A stretch of DNA of 64,000 nt from NCBI GenBank assembly GCA_010909725.1, contig JAACMV010000010.1, forward strand, positions 1,031,501 through 1,095,500, given 5' to 3'. The translations under genes and the position numbers were made by a program. This document shows, one piece after another, positions 10,275-18,357 of the stretch; the stretch's first letter is position 1; every line of letters starts with the position of its first letter. Under the pieces are notes generated by a model. It searched no databases, was not told where the DNA came from, and worked only from the letters and a program-made list of their open reading frames with translations. The stretch comes from Picochlorum sp. 'celeri' (Eukaryota > Chlorophyta > Trebouxiophyceae).

Positions 10275-10430
10275 ATGTGTAAAGGGAACAAAGAAAACAA
10301 GGCCGAGAAGGCAATCTGTGTGGACCCAGCAGCAACCTGTGCAAAAGTGTGCTGTGGCAACTCAAACGCTGAAAACTGCTACATCAAGTCCCTGACGTGC
10401 ACCTCCACAGGTACCAAGTGTGAATGCTAG
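10275..10430 (+). CDS. Small cysteine-rich ORF (51 residues), candidate gene
   Basis: An ATG-to-TAG frame of 51 residues with nine cysteines at positions 2, 15, 22, 26, 27, 35, 42, 49 and 51. It includes a CC pair and a final CEC. The rest is Lys/Asn/Thr/Ala-rich with only two aromatic or long aliphatic clusters. There is no signal peptide. The cysteine density suggests a metal-binding (metallothionein-like) or disulfide-rich small protein, but the spacing matches no family that I recognise. It lies just downstream of the GON4L-like gene on the same strand. It could be chance, or one exon of a larger gene. Confidence 0.35.
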   Translation: MCKGNKENKAEKAICVDPAATCAKVCCGNSNAENCYIKSLTCTSTGTKCEC

Positions 10431-10915
10431 ACCACGATAGACATACATCGTACAATGCATCCGAGTAGAGAGTCCCAGGTCCTGCAGATGCAGGACCCCA
10501 ATTTTGTCAACCCCCTTCCCATCAACGTACGCATTTGAACGGCACAACCAACTCCATGCCCTGTGGCACAGCATGCGTGCATGTATAGATTCCTCCATAA
10601 TAATCGCCTAGATACCTGTTCAAAACGTATTTTATGTCAACATATCGTCTCCGTCAGGTTGTTCCTGAGCCATTCCACCTGAGCGGCTGCTGCATTGGCA
10701 TCCTTCAGGCTGGATCGACGTGTTGAAAATTTCACCATTCTGCTTGATTGAGATTGCTTTATATGATTTTTACTATTCAAATTCTGAATTGAAGTCATCA
10801 GATCAGCACAAATCCAGTTTTGAATCGATTTACAAAGGGTCGCTCGAGGGGGTCGTCTGTACGAAGACGCCAGGGTTGGATATTGAACGTCTTATAGGAT
10901 ATACGCATAGTTACA
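10431..10915. other. Intergenic stretch, no gene supported
   Basis: Holds an inverted repeat with 9-bp arms and a 2-base spacer (ggtcctgca...tgcaggacc, 10478-10497). It should also carry the promoter of the WNK kinase gene that starts at 10916. Minus-strand frames here do not look like protein. Confidence 0.4.
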
Positions 10916-12327
10916 ATGATTCCTAGTGACACTGAGAGTGATTTAAGGCCTAAAGTTGCCATGAACGGCAACGGAGGTCGTGCGAATACCAATGACGACG
11001 AGGACGTTGTCGTCGAACAGGATCCAGAGGGTACGTTTTCCCTTGTTCTTTGGTGTGTGTTTCAATATAAAGTGACAAAGATTGCTATGGGAGTGCAGGG
11101 AGGTTCTCTCGGTATGGAACTGTGGCTGGCTCTGGCAGATTTAAGACTGTCTACAAGGCATTCGACGAACGACGAGGGGTGGATGTTGCGTGGAGTAAGA
11201 TTGGGGCTCGGGATAACGATTTATCAGTTGATCAGACTGATAGAGTCGCTGAAGAGCTGTCCAATGGCGTAGGTTTGGATCATGCACACGTGATTAAGAT
11301 GTATCGGTGTTGGTCAGATCATGAGGCTGAATGCATCAATTCAATTACAGAGTTTTTCACGTCAGGAAATCTGCGTGAATATTGTCAGAAGCATAAAAAG
11401 ACATTGGATATCAAAGCTGTGAAGAAGTGGGGGAGACAGATTCTTCAAGGCCTTTTGTATTTGCATCAACATGATCCCCCTATTGTGCATGGAGATCTCC
11501 GTACGGACAAAATCTACATTAATGGGTACACTGGGGAAATAAAAATAGGTGATTTAGGATTGGCAGAGTTAGCACCTAGAAGGTTTGAGCCGGGAGTGAT
11601 GCCAGAGGGTGAGCCCTCTGATCAGTACACCGAGTCGGTTGATGTTTTTGCATTTGGTCTGGTCATGCTCGAGTTAGTGACACGTACAGTTATTGACAGA
11701 CGTACTACTGTTTGGAATGATATTCTGGATGCTGTGAAGGATACAGCGGCGAAGGAATTCATCACGAGGTGTCTTGCAAAATCTGATGAGCGGCCCTCTG
11801 TGAGTGATTTATTGCGAGATCCATTCTTGGCGCCACCTGCTCGAAAGGCGACATCGGCTGATCAATTGGAATCCCATCATCCGGAGAAGCATGATATGGC
11901 CATATCTGATGATGGCGTAGCTTCAAAGTCCGAGGAGTGTTTAGGGAAACTGGAAAATACCTTTGATAGTATGGTGAAGCTGTCACCAGTGAGGAGGAGC
12001 ACTGATAAGGAGCATATACGAGCTGAAATATGTGAGGCTGGTAATATCAGGGGAGAGGATTATTTCTTCCAATTTACTGGGAAAATCAAAGATGGGAAAC
12101 TTCATTTCCGATTACATATGCAGTATGAAGGTGATGAAGAAGATGAGGAGCACCAAAATGGCACCTCCAAGACTATTGATTTTACCTATGACCCAGAGGA
12201 GGACACTCCGGATGAGATTGCCGAAGAAATCAGCTCCGAGTTCAATTTATCGGCAACGGATCAGGATATATGCGCTGCTGCATTGAAGGAATGGCTTGCA
12301 GACCAAGGACCTGACCCTCAACGATGA
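10916..12327 (+). CDS. WNK-family protein kinase with altered catalytic loop
   Basis: Two exons, 10916-11030 and 11099-12327 (447 residues); the intron is 68 bp. The junction restores DPEGRFSRYGTVAGSGRFKT, the WNK kinase opening. WNK features are a glycine loop that carries the catalytic lysine (GRFKTVYKAFDE), no lysine in strand 3 (VDVAWSKI) and IKIGDLGLAEL in place of DFG. About residues 355-430 form an OSR1/PF2-like domain (YFFQFTGKIKDGKLHFRLHM). The catalytic loop reads HGDLRTDKIYIN instead of HRDLKCDNIFIN. Arg, Lys and the Mg-binding Asn are all replaced, the Asn by Lys at 11509-11511. Plant WNKs act in osmotic and clock signalling. This one may have weak or no phosphotransfer activity. 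Confidence 0.85.
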
Positions 12328-12378
12328 GGGATGTGTACATGTCCTACATACATATTTTGTAACAATACAGAATATCAT

Positions 12379-13491
12379 TCATAAGAATAGTAAATCTTTC
12401 ACAATATCCGTGACAGCATCGTTGCACGACAAAACAGCCAACTGTGTCCCTCGCGATGGACCCTCCTCATTTGTTGACAAAAAGGACACATCTGCATTCC
12501 AACACGACGAGCACCCATCAATTTTTTTTCAGAAATTCATCCGGGCATACATACATATAAACCTACCATTCTTCGCCGCTCCAGGATGCGTCTCCATCAT
12601 AACTTCGGTTTTTCTTGCCTCTGCATTATTCTCCCCTATCGCATGCCGAACCTTTTTGGCAATCTGCTGAATCTCCTGAATCACAATAGAATCCTGCATC
12701 TCACCTGTCCCTCTCACCAACGCATCAGCCCAATGATCAGCACGTATGACACGAAGAGCAACCTCATCACTCTCAGTCTTGAAAAAACAAGACTCCATCT
12801 CATAATACTTGTGCGCATGCACACCATAGTCCTCCACCTTTTCCACTGGAATAGACTGATCAGACAAGGACTGTTTCCTTCCCACATGGTCCTCCGGATA
12901 CGTTCTAAAACTCCCAATAGAAATCTTCCCAGTCTTGATCGTCTCATGAGGATCAATAACCACAGCCAAGAACGGATCCTGATACTTTTGATTCACCGTC
13001 TGTGTCGACACATCAATACCAGACAACCAACACCCATATCCAGGATGACTATGGTACCATCCAACCACACAATCACTATTTCCAGACCGCTGTAACGCCT
13101 CTAAAAACCGTACAATGTACTCATTCGCCTCCGACTGTGCATTCACCCTCGTCTCTGTCCCTTCAACAGGCAAGGGAAATACATTCAACACATGAAACAC
13201 CTCATCCTCAATCTTCCCCAGCAAGAGACCCATAACCTCCAAATTTCCGCCTGAATTCGCATGAATTCCCATTTCTACTACAGCAGAAGCTGTGAAATTA
13301 ACCCTGCAAGTATCTCAAGGAGATTTCATGTGTAAAATCGAAAAAACTTTTTTCCTTGTTATAAACCGAGTCAATATTGCGTACCTCTTAAAGTACTCTA
13401 CATCCTTTTCCCAAGACCTGTCTCTAGACGACGCTGGATTTGTTGCCTGATCCGCAAAGACCCTTTCGGAGGGAGTCAGATTCTGCTCCAT
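12379..13491 (-). CDS. CSN5: CSN5, COP9 signalosome deneddylase
   Basis: Three exons on the minus strand: 13385-13491, 12567-13303 and 12379-12491 (318 residues); the introns are 81 and 75 bp. This is the JAMM/MPN+ metalloprotease of the COP9 signalosome, which removes NEDD8 from cullins. The metal centre is intact: the upstream Glu in GNLEVMGLLLGK and the motif GWYHSHPGYGCWLSGID (H-x-H-x10-D). ALPVEGTETRVNAQ-like sequence (here PLPVEGTETRVNAQ) is CSN5-specific rather than RPN11. The last exon encodes VTDIVKDLLFL and stops, close to family length. The start is the ATG of MEQNLTPSERVFA. Expressed convergently with the WNK gene, 51 bases apart. Confidence 0.95.
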
Positions 13492-13578
13492 GTCTCGTGC
13501 TTTTTTTGATTTTATTACCAAAACAGATACTCCTCCATTCTCTCTACACAATGGGTACTTATTACTAACTAACTAGTA

Positions 13579-14432
13579 TTACAAAATCTTTAAAAGCTCG
13601 ATGTCGAATAGCAGGGTCTTATCCATCATTCCTCGGTTTTGAAGGACAAAATCCAACGATCTCTTCCCAGCAAACGACCCAGGCTCTGGGTAATACCCAG
13701 AATACCCCGTCTCAGGATACCCAATCTCAGGTGGCACAATAATCCGTCGAATACCTCCAACATGCATTCCTTGCACTGCTTCATTGAATGCAGGGATGAC
13801 CTTGTCATCCCCCACAGTGAATCTAAAAAACTCCTTTTCATCCCCTGTAAATGACCCCCCCTTTGCTTTATTACGAGCTTCAAAAATCCTTCCATAATAT
13901 CCTAGTGTAACACCACTCCAATCAACCACAACCTTGCTCCCCACGGTAGCAATGTCCGCCTGTTTACCAAATACAAGGTCCTTGTACTGCAGACCAGAGT
14001 CTGTCAAGGTAAAGTCTGGATACCTGCATGACATGGCAAGCAACAGTATGATGAAGACGACTCTTTTTCTTTTTTAATAAAAAGCAGCAGCAACAACAAC
14101 ATAGTACATACACGGTGCGCGTCTTTCCGTAATTCTTGTCTTTCAGAGCAGGCATCTGTTCCATCATCACCTGACCAGCAGAGGCAGCAGCAGGTGTCTC
14201 CTGTACGAGCAGCAGAGACAGCACTGACGATTCCATCACGAGTCGCCTCCTATATATATATATAGTGTCATTAAGTACAATAGTTGATCAATTATACATC
14301 CATCTAGACATGCATCGATCCGTCAACGTACCTGGATGTGAGGTACTGGCGCTGAATTCCATCTCTGCCTTTGTTGTCATGTGTAGAAACTCTCGCGTTG
14401 CCACTCAACGCCACGATTGTCGATGTCATCAT
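13579..14432 (-). CDS. FKBP18: FKBP18-type peptidyl-prolyl isomerase, thylakoid lumen
   Basis: Three exons on the minus strand: 14332-14432, 14112-14249 and 13579-14023 (227 residues); the introns are 82 and 88 bp. The carboxy domain is a plant FKBP18-like FKBP: LTDSGLQYKDLVFGK, VVVDWSGVTLGYYGRIFEAR, VIPAFNEAVQGMHVGGIRRI and DKTLLFDIELLKI. The amino end is a bipartite targeting peptide. A Ser/Thr/Arg-rich stretch is followed by SRRRLVMESSVLSLLL and then PAAASAG. The paired arginines plus hydrophobic core and ASA-type cleavage site point to Tat-dependent import into the thylakoid lumen. The second donor (accgt|gtatgt) is chosen because it alone keeps frame. Its exact lumenal client is unknown. 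Confidence 0.9.
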
Positions 14433-14483
14433 GAGAAATATATTACATCCTATAGTGGATAATTTCAAAGGAACAGATACATG

Positions 14484-15146
14484 TCAGCCAATGACTGAGA
14501 TTTTGAGAATGTTGATTGGTCTTTTTTCCTTAATCTCGACCAAGGTGAGGACCGACAGGGACCATGCCTGAGGTGCTCCCATGGTGGAACACGTGAGCAT
14601 TGTTCTGAATTCCACAATGAAGTACTTGATGTCATCCTTTTGGACCTGGCATGCTGTGATGACGTCGATATCCTGTACTGCCTTTTCTACTATAGGGTTG
14701 CACGCCATGATGAGTTCCTGCATCCCACTGTCTGCATTGTTTGGTATCTTGGTCACATCGGCAAAGGATGTTGTGACCAGTCCTGCTATTGTTCTTGTAT
14801 CTTCGTCGTCTGGAGATAGAGTCTGGACGTTGCGATACTGTGTGCTGTTGCTACAGACGCCCATGAGTGTTTCGACAGTTGTGTTTCTGTTCAATGGAGG
14901 TGGCAATAGTGGTGGTGGGCTGCTATCAATGGTTTTGGTGCCGTTGGTCTTTGCTTCAGCGTATACTACTACTACTCCTCGTTCCATGGTATATAGTAAA
15001 GCTATGCAGTATATTACTATTCCAAGTATACGTGCTGATGGTTGCCGAAAGCCGCATGTTCTCTGATGAGAAGAAGAAGTTGTTGTATCCTTTTGTGTTC
15101 TCATACTATGATAGTTGGTCTCTATACCTTGGGTGAGATTGGCCAT
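14484..15146 (-). CDS. Unrecognised membrane-anchored or secreted protein
   Basis: A 220-residue frame with no family that I can name. About 40 polar residues precede a hydrophobic segment (ILGIVIYCIALLYTMERGVVVV) that could be a signal anchor or cleaved signal. A Pro/Thr/Asn-rich linker with N-glycosylation sequons (NGT, NRT, NST) follows. The carboxy 90 residues hold four cysteines and a cystatin-like rhythm: DDIKYFIVEFRT after CQVQK, then a Trp in GAPQAWSLSVLTLVE. The cystatin-fold idea rests on pattern only. The frame opens at a GTG further upstream; the first ATG (15144-15146) is used. The gene is compact and intronless, with a 51-base gap to FKBP18. Confidence 0.55.
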   Translation of the reverse strand: MANLTQGIETNYHSMRTQKDTTTSSSHQRTCGFRQPSARILGIVIYCIALLYTMERGVVVVYAEAKTNGTKTIDSSPPPLLPPPLNRNTTVETLMGVCSNSTQYRNVQTLSPDDEDTRTIAGLVTTSFADVTKIPNNADSGMQELIMACNPIVEKAVQDIDVITACQVQKDDIKYFIVEFRTMLTCSTMGAPQAWSLSVLTLVEIKEKRPINILKISVIG

Positions 15147-15449
15147 ACGTTTGATGTATGTAAAATAATCTGACACGCTCTTGTCCACTATATGTATATA
15201 TATTCTGGACGAGGTGTCGTCCGATTTTTTTTTTCCTCTCTCTATCTCTGTCTTGTTATTCTTCTTCTTCTGCTAGTCTTATGCTGCTGTTTCTTCTCTA
15301 CCACTACTACCACTGCTCGTTCAACTCATACTGCCAGGATAAAATATTCACAGTATCCCTATATACTGTTGATGTTCCTTGAATGGTTGGGATTGTTTTC
15401 AATGAAGTGCGAATGACGCGGGAAAAATCACAATGTGATCATTCCAAGA
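15147..15449. other. Intergenic stretch with pyrimidine-rich tract
   Basis: Contains a long T/C-rich run on the plus strand (about 15220-15310). It produces a hydrophobic-looking but low-complexity frame with no gene character. It would hold the promoter of the minus-strand orphan and possibly that of the small plus-strand frame at 15450. Confidence 0.35.
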
Positions 15450-15626
15450 ATGGCCTGGGAGAAGAAGCTCTCTTTGCCATGGATATTAATTTCGTTGTAC
15501 GTTACATATCTGATAGAATATGAATGCAAGCATATGTCTTTTCCAAGACGTGATGATGGAATGGATGCTGAGGAAACAACATTATCAGAAGAAGAAGAAA
15601 GAAGAACTAGAAGAAGATCTGCCTAG
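15450..15626 (+). CDS. Small single-pass membrane protein candidate (58 residues)
   Basis: An ATG-started frame. A short basic start (MAWEKK) leads into one hydrophobic segment (LSLPWILISLYVTYLIEY). A Cys/His/Met stretch, an acidic patch (EETTLSEEEE) and a basic end (RRTRRRSA) follow. The clean charge layout looks selected rather than random, but no family is recognised and the frame is short. It ends 40 bases before the convergent CDC14 stop. It could be a real microprotein or chance. Confidence 0.4.
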   Translation: MAWEKKLSLPWILISLYVTYLIEYECKHMSFPRRDDGMDAEETTLSEEEERRTRRRSA

Positions 15627-15666
15627 TACACATATGTAGTTGCACTATGACTACCTATACAGTATC

Positions 15667-17388
15667 TCATTGATGTCGTTGCTCTCTGTAGCTTGATCGA
15701 TGGGCACTGACTACTGAGCGGAACGCTTCAACAAATGCATTGGCGCCTCTTCCAGCAGCTGCAGCAAAGGCTCCTACTTTGTTGGTGGCAGTAGTCGTGT
15801 TTGTGTCGAGCACCGGTTGAGCTCCGACACTCCAGTCTTCAACTGCGACAGATGCGGCGTGATGATCCTCCAATGATACACCACTCTTTTTCTTCTGCGA
15901 CAGTGCGTCTGATGAATCCATGTCCACCAAAGCTGCCTGATCAAGGTTGACTGCCAGTGGAATCTTTCTGGGTTGTCCATTGGGAGCCAGTACTCTTTTG
16001 GTGGATGATGGAGGCACATGAGTGTTTGGAGCTGCGTGAGTTGGTGTAGTCGCAAGTGTGCTAGAGGTGTCGCTGTACTGCCGTTGCTCTGGTGAACTCT
16101 TCAATGATGGCATGGGGGCAAACGTTGCTGCTTTTTCTGGAGTAGCCAATGCTGCCTTTGCTTTTGAGGTTGCTTCCACGTGCACATGATATTGGTTCGA
16201 ACCGTCGCGTTTGCCTTGTGATTCGGACCTCATGGCTGGGATTCCTTGCGTGTTTGCTCCAGAGGCATTCACATGTCCATCTGGTCTGCGTCCCATCAGA
16301 TCAATTGTTCTGGATGTCGCGACAATATTGATGACATTTGGTTTGGAGGAATTCTGAGCAGCTTGGACTATTCCACTTCGAATGATGCGGCCTTCTTGCC
16401 TCAAGAGTGCTGCTTGGTGTAACAGATAATGCTGCTGTGAGCCAATGACAGATCCAGGTCTGCAGACTCTAATATACCCCATGGCCTCCTCTGCTGTGAA
16501 GTCGTAATGCTTCATCATGTAGCAGCAAATTAAGACTCCTGTTCTTCCAAGTCCAGCTTTGCAATGCACTGCAAGAGCACCAGGCTCGTTCTCTGCAATA
16601 TGCAAGAACTTTCTGAGGATATCATCTGATGGGCATGTGCCGTCCGGGAAATACAAATCGTGATGATTGATCCCATGGGCTGTAAATCGTGCTCCATCAT
16701 ACATCTTCTTATTCAATCGAACGACAGATGTGATGTTGTTCTTCTTGAAGTAGTCGATGTAGTCCTCTGGTGTGAATGTTCTCCACCCTCCAAAATACTG
16801 TGGCTCTCCATATGGGCCTGCAAAGGCGAGAAATTTGCCAGGTACGATCCAGTTCAAGTCTCCGTTTTCGACTTGCTCATAGAATTCGTATTCCTCACAG
16901 TCGAATACCTCTCCCTTGTGCCAATTGATGAATCCAACCTCCTTGGCCTTTGCCATGCCTTTCAGAATGTCTTCTACAGCAAGAGTATATGATGGAACCC
17001 CACACGAAGCATCTCTGAACGAACAGAATGGCTCAAGATGACGAACCACTTCATATGCTCTATCAGGACTCATATTCATGTAGATAACCATATAGATGCC
17101 CACGAGAACGGCGGCATTGGCCCTCTTGTGAGGATGTGGTCCAACAACAAGATATGCCATTTTCCCCTCCTCTTCCGCCCTGTTCGTCAGATGATTCATT
17201 CGCTGACAAAACTTCCATGTATGAGCAAGATTGCATGGGCCAAAATCGGCGCAAAATGGCTCGTACACGAGATCATGGTCCACCCAATAATACAGACTTC
17301 CGTCAGGTATGGTTGGAGATGGCTTTGATGGTGTTTTCGTGAAATGCAGGTGCAACAGTCCCGGAATAACTTCTGCTTCTCCGTTCAT
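15667..17388 (-). CDS. CDC14: CDC14-like dual-specificity phosphatase
   Basis: A 573-residue phosphatase that reverses Cdk phosphorylation at mitotic exit in fungi and acts at cilia and in cytokinesis elsewhere. The non-catalytic A domain (WVDHDLVYEPFCADFGPCNL, HKRANAAVLVGIYMVI, FRDASCGVPSYTL) is followed by YEQVENGDLNWIVPGKFLAF. The catalytic domain carries the P-loop AVHCKAGLGRTGVLICCYMM, with Cys and Arg intact and the general acid in the FPDGTCPSDD loop. About residues 370-573 are Ser/Thr/Ala-rich with SP/TP sites, a likely regulatory tail. The frame opens upstream, but ATG 17386-17388 (MNGEAEVIPG) aligns with the family start. An extra 5' exon cannot be excluded. Confidence 0.92.
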   Translation of the reverse strand: MNGEAEVIPGLLHLHFTKTPSKPSPTIPDGSLYYWVDHDLVYEPFCADFGPCNLAHTWKFCQRMNHLTNRAEEEGKMAYLVVGPHPHKRANAAVLVGIYMVIYMNMSPDRAYEVVRHLEPFCSFRDASCGVPSYTLAVEDILKGMAKAKEVGFINWHKGEVFDCEEYEFYEQVENGDLNWIVPGKFLAFAGPYGEPQYFGGWRTFTPEDYIDYFKKNNITSVVRLNKKMYDGARFTAHGINHHDLYFPDGTCPSDDILRKFLHIAENEPGALAVHCKAGLGRTGVLICCYMMKHYDFTAEEAMGYIRVCRPGSVIGSQQHYLLHQAALLRQEGRIIRSGIVQAAQNSSKPNVINIVATSRTIDLMGRRPDGHVNASGANTQGIPAMRSESQGKRDGSNQYHVHVEATSKAKAALATPEKAATFAPMPSLKSSPEQRQYSDTSSTLATTPTHAAPNTHVPPSSTKRVLAPNGQPRKIPLAVNLDQAALVDMDSSDALSQKKKSGVSLEDHHAASVAVEDWSVGAQPVLDTNTTTATNKVGAFAAAAGRGANAFVEAFRSVVSAHRSSYREQRHQ

Positions 17389-18357
17389 GATTGAAATACG
17401 CGTATCTCTGCATCGGAATGTACATATCAATGGGTTAATGTTTGGGTCACTCTCACACTTTGGACAATGTCACCATTCGTCTATCGGTGCAACGATGCAT
17501 TTCCCCGATGTGGGGAAAGATAGCATCTTAGCACCCAAAAATTCAATAAAATGGACACAATAAACTGTCAAAATGACAAGCATGCCCGAAGCAAGGCTGT
17601 AGCGCACCTTTTGGTCAATCTCTCAGAGACAGATCTCGCTTGGCAGTCAAGTATCGGATCGCACGTGCTTAACGATCCAAACCCCAATAAAATTACTTTT
17701 TATAGTCTCAAAATATTATTTGAGGCACGAGCAAGACTATTCTGCGCAGACTGATCGACTCAACAAGCGAATCTATAGAATGCACCCAACTGTGAACGAA
17801 CTGAATCTATCTACGAACACAACAGCGGTACCTAATTATCCTCAAAATGAAATGTAATTGCACTCATATATAAGAAAGGATAATACTTAATGGATTGAGC
17901 TCGGCCCTTCTGTACATATAACGTCAAGGAGCGAATGCCAAAAATGTCGCGACTCCCGGATCGGTCCGACAATGCGGGCGCCACCGACCCTGCAAGGGCA
18001 ATACACCGCTTCCCCGGTCAGACCTCCCATTGACCGACCTATTTGTGTTCATCAGGTCATCATGTTTTTTTCTTATACCGGGACCAAACCTTTTGCTCGC
18101 AAGTAGCGAGTAGCTATACAGAGCTCTCCTTTTGCAGATTGAAATCGAAATCAGCAGCAGTATGCTATATTATATATCTGGTGACGCGCATCTGGGGTTG
18201 ACCAACACATTGTTGTAGCACCCTAGAGCAATTTTTTATGGGTGCCATTGTTGTTCGAAAAGAGAAACGTTACTGTGATATGGACACAATCTATACCTAT
18301 TTATATAATCCATGATACTCATAGAATATTATAGAGGAATTTTCACGCATTGACTGC
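17389..18357. promoter_or_regulatory. Long divergent intergenic region between CDC14 and a helical-repeat gene
   Basis: Nearly 1 kb without a convincing protein gene. Visible items are a short hairpin (tttcccc...ggggaaa, 17500-17518), a TATA-like tatataa at about 17867, a G+C-rich patch at about 17945-18045 with several short inverted repeats, a ctcgc/gcgag hairpin at about 18096, and a TATA-like tttatataat about 55 bases before the 18358 start. No tRNA or spliceosomal snRNA signature was recognised. Confidence 0.4.

Noticed and set aside
10362..10598. 78-residue minus-strand frame near the small Cys-rich ORF
   Set aside because: No family resemblance, and part of it is antisense to the more plausible plus-strand frame at 10275.
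15192..15416. Leucine-rich 74-residue frame
   Set aside because: It is a direct translation of a pyrimidine tract and lacks an ATG at a sensible place.
16185..16205. ggttcgaaccg resembling a tRNA T-loop
   Set aside because: It lies in the CDC14 coding sequence and no acceptor or anticodon stem surrounds it.
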